Shown: positions 1 to 12,640, counted from the stretch's first letter. The stretch: 64,000 nucleotides of DNA from Gibbula magus (GCA_936450465.1 OW388300.1:48597378-48661377); one strand, 5' to 3'. The notes: generated by a model not told the origin, from the letters alone. Made by a program: numbers and translations.

Positions 1-161
1 TGATAAATACAACTGAGTGTTATAATTTCTTTTGCACGTCAGTTTATATAAATATTTTAAGGTAAACATGGTATTTGTCTAGAAAAGACAGATAAAACAT
101 CTTCTTATCTATCAGAATCCATTAGATTAGATTGGAAAAATCCTTTTATTGTTTATTATAG

Positions 162-430
162 ATCCAATTAACACATTTGAACAAATTTTTGCATCATATC
201 TTTCAGCTGGAAGAGAGTTCTACATTGGACTGAAGGATGAACCAGCACACTCCCGAGGAGACTTCCGGTGGACGGACGATTCAAGGGTCACTGACAACAA
301 CTGGGCTCCTGGTTATCCGGACAATAAGACCCATGACGACTGTGTTGTCATATCCGCTTGGAGGAAATATCAGTGGATTGATATGTATTGTACAGATTTA
401 AAACTATACATCTGTGAAATTGTTATCTGA
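162..430 (+). CDS. Terminal exon of a C-type lectin domain gene (copy 1, gene 5' part outside window)
   Basis: This is the second half of a C-type lectin-like domain (CTLD), a secreted or cell-surface carbohydrate-recognition fold. An acceptor (TTATTATAG) sits at 160-161 and the frame runs to TGA at 428-430. Visible CTLD landmarks are YIGLKDE (the WIGL position), RWTD, DNNWAPGYPDN (Ca-site-2 loop with a YPD tripeptide where EPN or QPD is usual), and DDC-V-WRKYQWIDMYC ending YICEIVI with the conserved cysteines. WID sits at the WND position, so the second calcium-ligand Asp is kept. The exon has exactly the same length (269 nt) and phase as the paralogous exon at 19573-19841. The upstream exons lie beyond the window start, so the full protein is unknown. 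Ligand specificity cannot be read from the YPD variant alone. Confidence 0.85.
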
Positions 431-2135
431 TTGAATGCTTAAGAAATATACGAATGGGTTGAGTTTTTGCGAAAGGGGGATTAAAATTCTTGACAACAAC
501 TAGTTTTATTGTGAACACACAAGATATTTCGGAGTTTATGCTTACTCTTTCACCGGGAGGATTGTCGGGGATGTTTTGGTTGATTTATTTTGCTTGATGT
601 AATCTGTTAAGTTGTCATCAAACTCTGTTCAAAATATAAACACAGTTCAGTTCAGTGGACGAGGTTTATCACTGGACAGGTGAATAACTCTGTATACTAT
701 GTTCTACATTGAAACGAAAGTTAAGATACTAGTAGGTGACTTTTTCGACATGCACTTACACCCAAACGTAATTTAGCTATAATGCGAGTAGTTCGAATAA
801 CTGAAACCCTGAGCGGCTGAGGGGACCCCTTCTCTTCCTAAAGAGGTTAGGTTCTTCAGATTTCAGATCCCAACCTCTGTTGTACATCGTTTGAAATCGA
901 GGACACAAAGGGAGTGTCATGTATCTATGTGTGCAATCAGCGACGCCGTTGTAAAAGTGACATGTGCCAATGACACGTCGTAATGATAAAGACAAAACGT
1001 AAGATGAACGTTTTTTCGTTTAATGTGTTTTCCTCGATATATGCTATTTGATTTTGTGAAAACTATTGAACATAAACATGTTTATAGATAGACCATATCA
1101 GAGACAAATATCCAAAATAGTTCATTTGTGTTATTTACATCAGATATATTCGAAGGACATATGCTAATGAGCAAGACCCTTAAGAGTCATATCAGGGGGA
1201 TCAGTACATTCTCCAAACCAGGTTACAGTTGAATAATGATAATGAAAGTTCATTTGTTAACCGCATTTCCTCACGCATAATGCCTTCTCGAATCGCCCAA
1301 TATTTAAAGCCATAAATCACAGAGTTTGATGTTTTATACACTGGAACAGGTTGAGTAGTTGTTTTGAGAACAAGTGTGGTATTAATGCTGAACGGAACTG
1401 GGCAGGTTTGAGTTCATAAATAAGACTGTTTCATTCCGCGGCTGCACTGAACAAAAGAATCTAACTGAGGATTCTGATCATTGGCACACACAAGAGGTTC
1501 TGAGAGATAGTGTTGGTATGTAGAGCTGGAACGTTGAGAGGTAGCCAGGAGTCGCGCAAACTTTACACGAACTTTTCTCTGTGTGAAGTGGTTAAACTTT
1601 GAACGGAGTGGGGCTAGTCACCGGGGATAGCTCGGTTGGTAGAGTGTCCGCTGATCACCCGGACGACCGGGGTACGATTCCCGATCGTGTCATACCAAAA
1701 GACGTTAAAAGATGGGAGTTGTTGCTCCCTTGCTCAACACTCAGCATTATGAGAACAGTTTGATATCGAACGTGCTGATTAAGAATTGTCACACACATTT
1801 GTCCCTGTAAAAGTCCCTATAAAATATGTTTCTAAAGATATTCTACCAACATATCATCATGTGGTTGTACATGCATACTGTATTGCTTATACGTGTTGCT
1901 TGATTGAAAGGCATAGGGTTGTTATGATATTGCATTTTCTGTGTTGTATTGAATTAATTCTATTTCATTAAGTTGAATTGTATCGTTTCAATGTGGATTA
2001 CATCGTATTCATTTGAAGTATTAAGTGTGTGTCAAATGTTAATGGTAAATTGTGTTGTTTTAGGTTGTATTCTAATAATTTAATTTTTTTTGTTTAAAGA
2101 GTTCCTTGTAACCTTTGTAACCAATAAACTTTGAA
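431..2135 (+). other. Probable 3' UTR and flank of lectin copy 1
   Basis: No coding potential is seen. The stretch is colinear with 19842-21385 downstream of the paralogous exon. An AATAAA at 2123-2128 is conserved in the paralogue at 21375-21380, which makes it a candidate polyadenylation signal, although that implies a 3' UTR of about 1.7 kb. Copy 1 alone carries the SINE near 1620-1765. Copy 2 alone carries the 26-bp minisatellite and a different insertion of roughly 300 bp. Confidence 0.4.
1620..1765 (+). mobile_element. tRNA-derived SINE
   Basis: A tRNA-like head has an A box TAGCTCGGTTGG (1628-1639) and a B-box-like GGTACGATTCC (1671-1681). It also has a GTCCG/CGGAC anticodon-like stem with a 9-nt loop. 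The acceptor stem does not pair, so this is not a functional tRNA. A non-tRNA body follows. The paralogous position in copy 2 (near 20.7 kb) lacks it, so it probably inserted after the duplication. Confidence 0.55.
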
Positions 2136-3487
2136 ACTGTTTTTGTTATTGCCTTCTTACCAATATATTGTTGAAGACAGTTTTCAAATTGTCAAAGACT
2201 CCTGAAGACCAACCATTTCCAACGAGCTTTCTTTTGACTTCCCTGTGACTTCCTTGACTCTATTTGTGCGCTTTGAGCAGGATATCCAGCCTGAAAAGGC
2301 GATAAATATGTGTTCTGTTTATATATATTTGCCCTCCAATGATACAAAATAAAAGTTTACATCACTACTTTAATTTCATGTCATGATATGTCAGATAAAA
2401 GTTACTTTTAACAAACGTTTGCCACTTAAAGTAATGTTTAAAACTAATATATATTTGATAGACAGGGAAAAGGCGTTACATATGGAAATGAAGATTTAAC
2501 AATGTTCCCGGTGTTATCCCCATTTCAAGGATAGCTTGTGCCTTTGTAAGTTCTGAAACAAGGTGAACACAAGAGACCCGAGTTTTCACCTAAACTCTTC
2601 CATAGATGTTACTCAGATGGGGACTTCCTCCCGACAGGGAATAGTGCCAATGGAGATATTGCACGGTTTCAGTGGGGTCGGGAATTATCACCAATGAACC
2701 AGATAGTGTCAATGTGAGGCACAACTTCTCTATGAATGATCTTATTTTATATCTGTGTCAATTGAGCATGCCTCGGACTTCAAGATCAATCTTACATTAT
2801 CCATCTTAATCCATGTGACACGCCATGAAACATGCATTTACGGTTATTTACACAAAATTAACTTATTCTAAGGTTTCGGTATATATTACAAATGATGAAT
2901 AATTAACTTTATTTTCCTGTTTTATATTCCTAGTTTCCGCACCATATACTACAAATCATGTAACAACGAACTTCATATTCCTTTTTATATTCCCAGTTTC
3001 GGGAGTATTTATTACATCTCATGTGAAAATGAAATGGGTCTGTAAGCCACCATCTTTTGTGAATCTTTAATGACCGTGAATCGCTTGATTGGTCACACGT
3101 GACAGACCCCGAGGACAACCCTGCAGCCCCCGGTCCCACATGTGCGATAATTGGAACCAGAAACATCGCAACAGACAAGAGTAAGTCCAGTATTTGATTT
3201 AATTTCAATATTTTGATAATACAACTGGATGACTGAAAACATTCAGAATTATGTAATGCACGTAGTGAGTAGTAGTGGTTTCCTAACAACGATTGAGCAT
3301 ATCGATTTGGTTTTCTGCATATGTCAACACCTAAAAGAAACACTCTACAAACCATCAACTTGATTTAAGCCTTTTGTAGATAATCTTATATATTTGTCAC
3401 CCAATTGTATATCTTCATATAAACTGTATTGCTAATTTTTTTAATCAATATTTGAATATGACTTGTTTGTTTTCATTTGCCGTTTTC

Positions 3488-3580
3488 CTCTTCGAACTTC
3501 ATCTTGTCATTAGCTAATCATAACGACTGGACGATGTCGAACTTCATCTTGTCATTAGCTAATCATAGCAATTGTACGAG
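3488..3580. repeat. Two-unit precursor of the 45-bp satellite
   Basis: Two adjacent 45-bp units (core CTTCATCTTGTCATTAGCTA) occur at the paralogous position of the large array at 22757-31929. The flanks on both sides match those of the array, apart from the LTR-like insertion at 3581-4909. This looks like the unexpanded or collapsed state of the same locus. Confidence 0.75.
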
Positions 3581-4909
3581 TGTGGCAGGCGTTTGTAAAT
3601 ACATTTTAATAATAAACTTGTTGTTCATGTCATGTCTTTCTCTTTTTATTTTGATATGCTTTTAGTTGTGTGTTAATAGTTTTCAGTTGTAGTGCAAGTA
3701 GTAGCTTTAGCTTAAGATCTTATGTGCATTGGGTCAGTCTATTGGGAATAATAGGGAGGATGGGTTAATTCATTTTATCATGTCTATTTCTGTCTAATTA
3801 ACCCCAAGCTGTTCTCCTATTGGCTGATTTTGAATCAGTTCACTGACTTCCATATTGCACATCTATCACTGCACTGATGACAAGACAGACAGACGAGATC
3901 AGGGACATTTTATAAATAATCTAAGGTTAGTAATTAATATAATCATTATCATAAATGTAGTTTGTAGAGTGGTATAAAGTATTCATATCTAATTATATAA
4001 ATCATATATTTAATAAACTTTGTCTAACTTAACTTATAAATGTAATGGTGATTGCCGCCATTTTGTATAATCTAATAAGGTGCATAACTTACTTCATCAA
4101 TACTATTTTAATCTAAAGTAAGCTTTTATTTCTTTCTCTTCTTTGTATGAATGTTTCTGAAGTGAATGTGTAATTGAGTGAGTGAAGGTATATTTAGAGT
4201 AAATGCTGTGTGAGTTAATCATTCGTGATAGTTATTATTCTAATATATGATTGTGTATTGGTTCATCATTTCTGCAATAAGGAACCATTTACTTATATTG
4301 TATATATTGTATTCAGGACATGATGATGGCTAGAAGTTATCCTCGTGGTTAAGGACTGATCACCCCGGAACCACATTCAGGGTATGCCTCTTTGTATATT
4401 TTAATGTTTCATGTATGCTATATATATTCTGCTATTATGCATTGAATGCATAATGTGATGTTTGTAATCATAATGTTAATTGCCAGATTGTGGTAATTAA
4501 GTGTAAGAATGTATCTTTTGTATTGCTTCACTATGTGTCATTTGAATATAGTGAATGGGTAAATCTTTTAATTATCTCCCTTTGTAAATGTATGCTATGT
4601 GTAATCATTGATGTACTGCTCTATCATATATTGGTAGTTCACCTTGAAGCAATGATTATTGATAATACATAATGTATCTTTGTCTATGTATTTAGCATAA
4701 TATTATATGTTATGCAGTAATGATGCAAGGAATGTGTTATATATTTTATGAATATTTATGTTGGATGTTGATGTATTTTATATTGTATTACATTGTGTTT
4801 TGCAGGGTCTATATATCGGTTCTACGTGCTTCTATCGCACCTGAGAATAAACCTCGCAACCCGTGACCAGTGTTTGGTTATTTCTTTATCCCCTACACGA
4901 CCGGTTACA
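3581..4909 (+). mobile_element. Putative solo LTR
   Basis: A 1329-bp segment interrupts the end of the second 45-bp unit. It begins TGTGGCAGGC and ends ACCGGTTACA (TG...CA termini). The same four bases CGAG flank it at 3577-3580 and 4910-4913, as a target-site duplication would. Beyond it, homology to copy 2 resumes (4914 onward with 31926 onward). Internally there is a CCAAT-like ATTGG near 3819, a TATA-like TTTATAAAT near 3910 and an AATAAA near 4846, in the order expected for U3-R-U5. No gag or pol is present. Family unknown. Confidence 0.6.
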
Positions 4910-4913
4910 CGAG

Positions 4914-5290
4914 ATTAATGTATTAATAAATATATAGATAAGCTTGATTTTGAAGCATATAAAGAGGTGATTTATTGTCAGTGAATATTTTCCCAAGTTA
5001 GTGGGTAATGAAGACATTAAAATAACACCATTAAAGAAATATGTTTTCTAATTGATTTTAACGACTTGATTGGAATGCTTGTTACGCACATTCAACACCA
5101 ATACCAAGTTCCTACGACTATCTGTGCATTAACTTGAACTATCAATTTACTGTTTCAATAGTTTTAAATGAATAATGTATGCTGTGTCTACAAGGTTTCG
5201 AATGGTCGTTTGGTTTGTTGTTGAAAGGAAGTATGTTGACACGATTACCTCTGCTGTGATTGGCTATGTCCTATGGTCCAGTGGGGATTA
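4914..5290. repeat. Segmental duplication block, copy 1 (partner 31926-32298)
   Basis: The sequence resumes colinearity with copy 2 immediately after the LTR-like insertion here and immediately after the 45-bp array there. It contains no coding region. Confidence 0.8.
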
Positions 5291-5410
5291 CACGGTGTCA
5301 GGTCATCTGTGACAGACTGCTTATTTCTGTCATACAATTCAAGAGACATGGTTTGTTCATTTCCTACAACATGGAATTGAAGGGTATAAAAACGCCTGAA
5401 TATTCACCCT
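5255..5410 (+). promoter_or_regulatory. Candidate core promoter with TATA box (copy 1)
   Basis: A TATAAAAA at 5385-5392 follows a segment found in diverged form at two other places: 33905-34040 and, more weakly, 12650-12790, the latter just upstream of the PAN exon. The recurrence in a tandem gene cluster suggests a gene-family promoter. The transcription start and first exon are not identified, so function is inferred. Confidence 0.4.
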
Positions 5411-5699
5411 TGATACTTTGCTTGTGTGTTAAGGCCTTTGTATCGTTTTCTTTTACAATATCTTTGAAATAGTCAATTAAAATAAATTAAAAAAATCAAT
5501 AAAGAGGTTACTTAATTCACGTTACCTTTTTTTCTAATAATCATGTATGTGCGAGCGCGAGAGAATGTTGATTTGATGACATTAACTATAGTTGTGCAAT
5601 CAACGATGCTGCATTTAATCCGTTCTATCTGAAAACTTGTACTAAAAGTTGAAAAGAATAGAAATAGGAAGGAATGATTTTACAGTCTCGGTGGCGAGT

Positions 5700-6665
5700 G
5701 AATTGATATGTATCCCCCATCACAACGAGGTTATCAGGGGGATATTGTAATGACCTCCGTCCGTCCGTCCATCTGTGCTTCTAGGTTTCGTTTCCGGATC
5801 AGAATTCAATAACCGTAAGGCATAGCTCAATGAAACTTGATATTGGGAACACTCACCATGTGTAGATGTGCCTTTTAGGGTTTTGGACCTCTTTGGAATT
5901 TTATTTTAGCGGTTTCCATGGAAACATACTTTAAAATTTCACTCGCGGACTAGAACACATAAAACGTAAAGCATGGGTCAATGAAACTTGGCATGTCGAA
6001 GAGTCGTGATCATGTGTAGATATGCCTTTTAGCGTTTTCATCTTGTTACGAATTTTATTTTTATCCGTTTCCATGGGAACATAACTTAAAATTTCGTTTC
6101 CGACCAGAAGTCAAAACCTTTGAAGCCTAGCTCAATGAAACTTGGTATGTGGAACAGTCATCATGTGTATGTGCCCTTTGGGGTTTTCAACTTCTTTGCA
6201 ATTTTATTTTTAGGCATTTCCATGGAAAGACATCTCAAATTCGACTAGACTAGAACTCAAAAACCGTAAAGCATAGGTCAATGAAACTTGGCAAGTGGAT
6301 CAGTCATCATGTGTAGATGTGCCTTTTAGGGTTTTCAACTTCTTTGAAATATTATTTTAAGCTATTTCGATGGAAACATATCTTAAACTTTCGTTTCCGG
6401 ACCACAACTCAAAAATGTTAAGGCCTAGCGCAATGAAACTTGGTAAGTGGAACAATGATCATCTGTATGTTCCTTTTGGGGTTTTCAACATGCATGGACA
6501 ATTTCGAAATGGTTTTCACAATTTCGCTTCCAGAACAGAACTTGTATATTGTTAGACAGAGAGTAGCATGACTTTATTACTGATTTAGAATTTATTATAG
6601 CATAAAGCTCCATAATCATTGTTCAATATATTTAAAACCTTTTCGACTTTGCGGGGGATATAGGA
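5700..6665 (+). repeat. Molluscan-type dispersed repeat with internal tandem units
   Basis: It opens with a short hairpin (TATCCCCC ... GGGGGATA, about 5710-5745) and a CCGT run, then has about five degenerate units of roughly 140-150 bp. Each unit carries CAATGAAACTTGG and, in several, the palindrome GTTTCCATGGAAAC. It closes near 6650 at GCGGGGGATATA. The element at 32500-33270 has the same design in the opposite orientation. Confidence 0.6.
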
Positions 6666-7074
6666 GACTCTGTCTGATAGTTACATTTGAAAGTAGTTTT
6701 GGGATGGAGTAATCTTTTCCAATACACTTATATTCTGCTGATTGAACAAAGTATGTCTGCACATCACATCAGCATTACTTAGAATAAGATCCAAGGGAAT
6801 TATTATATCATGTGTGTGTGTTACACTGTCATTAACCACATTGCTGTCAAGTCTCATTGATTATGCGAAATAAAATGTCATTAATGGTTTTCGTTTTATT
6901 TTTTGATTCTTTTTCTTTTCTCAAAGTGGCATCATATCAAGGTCACCTGGACAATATGTGCGTCATAAATAGTTTCCGTGACAACTTCCCATTCAATATT
7001 GGGTTTGCCTCACAACACGCCTACCTTAGTTATATTCAGTATCACATTACCTGTGATAGTACAACCCTTTATCC

Positions 7075-7165
7075 GGGACCTTAATTGTGGATTCGAACCC
7101 ACACCCTCAGAAAAAGGCACCAACTGCCAGCACTGACTCGTGTCAAACGTTTGGCTAACCACAGA
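7075..7165 (-). mobile_element. tRNA-like SINE head (minus strand)
   Basis: Read on the minus strand, 7089-7100 is a perfect B box (GGGTTCGAATCC). An A-box-like TGTGGTTAGCC lies about 70 nt upstream on that strand. The spacing suits a tRNA-derived SINE. No foldable tRNA was found. Confidence 0.4.
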
Positions 7166-7230
7166 AGTTGAACATTTATACATTGACAAAGTCTGTTGTT
7201 ATCCGCACACTGTATGGTGTGGCGTTATGT

Positions 7231-7340
7231 AATGGAGAATGCATGAGGAGCTGTGGATTCGTTAAAAATAATCAACGAGAGCCAAAGGGGCGAGTTGATT
7301 ATTTTTAACCAAAATCCACTGCTCCTCATGCATTCTCCAT
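7231..7340. mobile_element. Foldback/MITE hairpin
   Basis: Two arms of about 46 bp (7231-7275 and 7294-7340) are near-perfect inverted repeats around an 18-base loop. Arm ends read AATGGAGAATGCATGAGG and, inverted, CCTCATGCATTCTCCAT. Nothing is coded inside. Confidence 0.6.
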
Positions 7341-7629
7341 CTTAATCCATGTATGACTTCACGAAACATGCATTTATGATTATTTTAGATTTGAAACAAT
7401 AAATTTCAATTATGGAATACCAAAATCAATTATTTTGCAAATTTCGGTGCTTATTCATCGGATATGGTACATGTAGCTGCAGCCCACATGAAATGGATTG
7501 TTTCATGCACGTGCAACGCAAACTTTCCACGCGAAGCGAGGTGATTGACAGCTGAAACTCTGCCTTTCCATGCCTTCCGTGCCTTGAATAGAACGTTCGA
7601 TTCTTACTGACAAACAATCCTAAGGTTTC

Positions 7630-7720
7630 TAACAGCGTCTTGTGGCCTAATGGTTAGAAGCGCTGACTACCAAGCGAAGGGTTGCATGTTCGAATCCAGG
7701 TTCATGCATTACATATTTTA
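7630..7720 (+). mobile_element. tRNA-like SINE head
   Basis: A box TGGCCTAATGG (7642-7652) and B box GTTCGAATCC (7688-7697) are spaced as in a tRNA. The arms do not pair well enough for a functional tRNA. A SINE or tRNA pseudogene is the likely reading. Confidence 0.45.
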
Positions 7721-8829
7721 AGATCCTATTCATGTACACTAATTCAAAATACATCAGTCTCGAAAAATTACTGAAAATGTCTAAACCTAACACCCCTCCT
7801 GACTGGGACAGTCAATGAACAGTTGATTCCTAAATAATAAACTGATAACACAATAGAGTGACGTCATGACCATGGATTAACCAGCGTTCTAGGATTATGC
7901 TGCAGGAATGGAAGCACGATTGGTGCCAAGACATGGTTGCCGTGTTGGTCTGTCTTAAGCATTTAAAAGCATACAGTCTGTCCTTGTGTTACTAAAACCA
8001 TCGTCCGAGATCAATACTCTGTTGCGACCATACTGCACCAATTTACGCAACAAAGTGACGTTCGTTTGCCTTTTACGTCGTTGAACCCAGTCATCAACAC
8101 TGAAATGTTCCAGCTTCCATATATTTTAAGGATTCTTCTCACTTTTTCGTCTTTACAAAATGCCCCACCTAAATCTTGTGAGTCAATTAATTTGGCTGGG
8201 TCAAGGTCATTTAGGGAAGAATGGATCAGCTCTTAAAAGGAGGGTTTTATTGGGGTATGTTTTGTGGAAACGAAATTCGAGAGGATATTCCCGTTTACAC
8301 ATGTTCATATGCTATTATTATATGATTAAAACACAGTCAAATTGACCTTACATTTCACAACTTGATAAAGACAAACGCACCTTTGTTGAAAAATATAAAC
8401 AATGAGAATTGAAGCCATTCACTTTGCTAAGGCCTAACAGCATATTGTTTATTAGTTTTATGATATGTTTTGTTATGTGTTACTATGTGAATATTCTATT
8501 ATTACAAAAAATTAAAATTGTGTTAAATATAGCGTGTTTTCATTTCACGAAATGTCAAGAATACAAGATGGCGGATGCTGCCGATAGATCGGTGATAGAA
8601 CTTTCCCTTTAAATCAAGACGGTAGAGACGACTGGATACGGTCTTCCTTCTGACGAATGTCTCTCAAGGTGACACCCACATTATTATCCATTATATTAGT
8701 GTAAGTTTATACATCATTCTTAACTGTACTGTCCCTTAAACACGCACTCCATAGAGACACGAACCAGCAGTTTGACATTAAATTAATCACTATTCTCTGT
8801 ACCTCGTCCTATTGTAAATAAAGCGCTGG

Positions 8830-9560
8830 TAATGAACTGTGTAATGTGAAGAGGACAACTGAACGTATTCGGGGTTTTATAAACAAAGTTTTTGCTCTTG
8901 AAATATGTTTGTAATTGTTACATACATTTGGTAATATTTTAATAATGCTGAATGCTTTCTTTGTTACTTTTCTATTCCATTTGAATCGCATAAAATTTCC
9001 CAGAAAAACCGATCTCCATGGCCTGATAAAATGATGTCAAAGATGGGAACTCTCGCTTTAACAATGGTTGCTAGTGAAAGTGATAGCAAATAGCACCACT
9101 TATATTCACCACAAAATGGATAAAAGTTTACGAGACGTTGTGTACGTTTTGTTAATTCAATAGTTTGGATATATATATAGACACTCTGTGATTGAACCGT
9201 ACTATTGCATAGTGTGTTGTGACAAAAATACCCCCATCAATGTCTATCTCTTCAGACGTTTGAGATGGGCTCGTGGTTGTACATAAAGTGTCTGGGATGC
9301 TCGTCTTAAAGATTCTTTTTATCGATTCATCTAACGATTTTCCTTTTGAGACACTCTTCCACGTGCTGATTAATATAATTATCATTCCTAAAACTGGTTC
9401 GATTTAGTGACATGCATGGAAACTATAATTGGTGAAACCGGTTCCATTTAGTGACATGCATGGAAACTGTTATTGCTAAAACCAGTTCCAGATCTAGGAT
9501 GTGGTTATTCCTGTGTTGCATCATTAGAAAGAAAATATGCTAGGGATTTATTCCTTCAAA
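8830..9560. repeat. Segmental duplication block, copy 1 (partner about 35060-35830)
   Basis: This stretch is colinear with 35060-35830. It includes a parallel minus-strand frame of 77 codons here (9152-9385) and 87 codons there (35362-35625). Most differences between those two frames change the amino acid, so I do not treat them as a gene. Confidence 0.75.
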
Positions 9561-12500
9561 TAAAGAAATAAAGAAAGGTGACATTTTTCACTGTTAAAGA
9601 ATGGGTTTGGTTTTTAAACAACTTTGGTCAATATTACCTACAAGAGTAAGTTCTTTGGTCAACATTATAGTCAACAATACATGTAAGAATCATGGATTTT
9701 GGTCAATTTTGGTCAAAATTCCTACATGAATCAGGACTTGTCAATACTATAGTTAACAATACCTACACATACCAATGGAGAACTAAGAAACCCCAAGACC
9801 CCGAAACATTGTATGTGTTCACAATAAAGAAAATTGCATCCATAAAATCGTGTTTCCTGTTGTCATATCACACAATAACATTGTAATAGAACTGTATGGT
9901 TATTCAGTTTAATGTTGGCACATTTTCAATATATAATTTTAACAGTAATATTTTGACAACAGACATACTTACAATTATACTTCTGCCACATTCATGCAAT
10001 CGTTTGTGACAAAGATTGATATACCTTCCTGTTTATAATGATAATTTGTTAGCTTTATCTTGTGAAGCAACCATGAGAAAAGTATTGATAATAATACTTC
10101 AAATCTTCAATAAATGGCATTCATTATGCATGAAGCATCAACTAAGCTCGTTATTGAAAACATCTGCTTTTAACTTTATAAACGAATGTACTGAAAGTCT
10201 AAGTTCATAATTTTCGGAAGCGGACTAATTTGGATTACCAAATAAAACCTAGTTCAGGTAAACCTCCCAAAATAACACAACAAGCAGGTAGAGTTAGCTA
10301 TATGCGACACAAGTTTAAAATATATAGAGGATATATGTCTTTTCTTGACTAATACCATGTTTATCTCATCGAGTGAAGTAGAAAGCTTTTATTTTCACGA
10401 GATGGGGATAACCATGGTATTAGTTAAGAATTGACATATATTCTATTTATTATATGATGTAATCCTAGTAATTGCGCCTGAACAATGTGACGTTATAATA
10501 TAATTCACTTCAGGCCATTGTTTTATGACGTCAAGTTATATCAGTCACTGGTCACAGTGAAAATATAAGTTACTTTCACTGTAACTTGATAGACAGTTTA
10601 TTTCACTGATACATCCTAGTATTTCATTGCTCGTCATATAATAAAATGTCAGATACAACGATTGTTAAGCTTATTCTATAACAAATCTGACATTTTCTAG
10701 TAGGAGTTTTTGGAATCGGCTTCACAAATTAAACGAAAGCCATGTAAGCCTTTCTATACCACGGAGATTGACTTTTGTCTTCAAAAACCCTGCCTCAAAT
10801 GTAAAAAAAGATCAAATTTCAAGACATGGGCAGCGTTAGAAACGCTTTCATTGGATGAGAGATCGATCAGGACTTGGAAAATTAAGCATAGCAACTACTT
10901 CCTCTCAACATCCCTCTGGGCTATTGATACAAGTTGTGCAATCGAATATTTGCATAACTCACATGCATATATCATCCTTGCTTTTGGGACGTTGAAAAAT
11001 ACACTATGTTTTACCGTTTTGTCATTCCCTTTTCTCACAAATTCAAATGAAAATAACTACCAAAGTGTTCCTGTCATTATAAGTATTCTAATCATTGTAA
11101 AGATATATATAATAACTATCACATTTAATATCATTGAGATGACGAGATAATCATAGACCAGCTCGTCAAACACAATTTCAAATCACCAGGAAAGCACCAT
11201 CAACACAGAGTAAATAATTAACCTTTAACTTGATAAAAAAAAGTATCTGATATTCACCTCATCATATTTTAACCTTAATAAAATACTTCTAAATCCATAA
11301 ATATCTTATTTACACTTTAATTCTCGTCATCTATGGAAAACCTCGAAACAACTATTGGACACGATGTATTAAGCAGATTGTCGAATTCTTAAGAACTATG
11401 GCTGTGATCTTTCAATGAAGACATTTAGATAACGCACTAGTTGGAGGTTATTCTAGTAGAAGGGCAACAAGCTTATTAATTAAGTCTTATCTGATTGTTG
11501 TGTTCCAGTTGAGACGGATTTGTAATGAGAGGGATTGTGTTCACATACAAACAACAATAGTGACATTTTACATCTCTATTGTTTTTAGCGACAATTACGT
11601 GAACACCTATGCACGTGTCCTAGCCTGAACTATCAGTTAATCAGTTGAACAGTTTTAAAGGAACCCCACGTGTTTTTCATGAAATTTTATTTAGATTTGA
11701 TTCATGCAAAAATATCAAATGTCCTGATTTACGTCCAAATCATCTCACTCGACTTGTATATGTATCCCCTAATGCCAAATATTTGACAATAACTTGTTTT
11801 CAATGAAACTCGAGCAGCGGCTTAATACACGACGAGAATCCGAATTCATGTGCCCAATTTACAAGTATGCCAGTTATATGTCCCATTAAACAGTACCAAC
11901 AAATTTCTGTATCTTTATCTGCTAATTCAGCTGAGATTGTTCGTATTTTATTTTGATGGTTTGGTGATTATTTTGAGTTTACCACAAGCTATCAGTGTTT
12001 GAGTACACTTGTTTTAATTTCAATGTGATCTACCACAATGAATCAGGTACATATTGTCTGACACATATGCTTTACAGGAACATATAAAATGTATAGAAAC
12101 ATATACACTTTACAGAAACATATATACTTTACAGAACCATGTCAATCATGGAAAAACATGATAACCAAAAAAGTATTAACATTTCAGTTCAATAGTTTAT
12201 ATGTTACTCAGCATTGCTAGATTCCCTTTATTCTAATCAAGACGAAAGTGAAGATCAAGTTAAACATAGTTATTGCATTCCTGAATTGTATTGGTCTGGA
12301 GACTACTGATAAAGCATTCTCAGTTACATGTTAGAATATATCTAGATCATGCTACTCGTCACTTGATGGATAGATATTAACAGCCATCAATTTGAAATAA
12401 ATTACATTCTTTGATTCAGTGGGTTGTCAAAATATGCATTGTCATTAAATATTCATTGAGGTTTGTTGTTCAAAGTTTTCAGTTCAAGTGGCTTGTTTCT

Positions 12501-12640
12501 GCGTCAAACGTGTGTATTCCTTTATTTTATACATAACAATATTTATGTAATTTTAACATATCTACAAAGGGTATAACCATGATGTAATTATGAATCATTT
12601 ACAAATTTCTACTAAAAAATGTCTTTCATGTGTATCTGCA
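9561..12640. other. Non-coding stretch before the lectin gene
   Basis: No recognised gene. The 146-codon open frame at 10710-11150 is low-complexity toward its end and matches nothing I know. Foldback structures occur near 10329-10445 and 10643-10696. Confidence 0.5.
10329..10445. mobile_element. Foldback/MITE hairpin
   Basis: The arms at about 10329-10378 and 10394-10445 are imperfect inverted repeats, sharing TGACTAATACCATG with its complement CATGGTATTAGTTA, around a short loop. Likely a small non-autonomous element. Confidence 0.5.

Larger units (their letters stand above)
1..3580. repeat. Segmental duplication, copy 1 (partner about 19490-22860)
   Basis: The lectin exon, its intronic 5' flank, the 3' flank, the region near 2.5-3.4 kb and the first 45-bp satellite units are colinear with 19490-22860. 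Differences are point changes plus private insertions (SINE here, 26-bp minisatellite there). The shared order shows a tandem duplication of the locus. Two parallel minus-strand open frames (2930-3358 and 22189-22602) are by-products of this duplication and match no family I recognise. Confidence 0.8.
6666..8830. other. Non-coding stretch
   Basis: Apart from the SINE-like heads and the hairpin listed separately, I see no gene. The short open frames here show no family resemblance. Confidence 0.5.

Noticed and set aside
1620..1690. Functional tRNA gene
   Set aside because: The acceptor stem fails to pair, the anticodon loop is 9 nt and the B box deviates. A SINE head is the better reading.
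2930..3358. Minus-strand 142-codon frame, with a parallel frame at 22189-22602
   Set aside because: Kept in both places because the DNA is duplicated. No domain is recognisable and there is no supporting splice structure.
9152..9385. Minus-strand frame conserved with 35362-35625
   Set aside because: The differences between copies mostly change amino acids, which argues against selection on a protein.
10710..11150. 146-codon open frame
   Set aside because: No recognisable domain. The second half is low-complexity Ile/Thr-rich, and it lies in AT-rich intergenic DNA.
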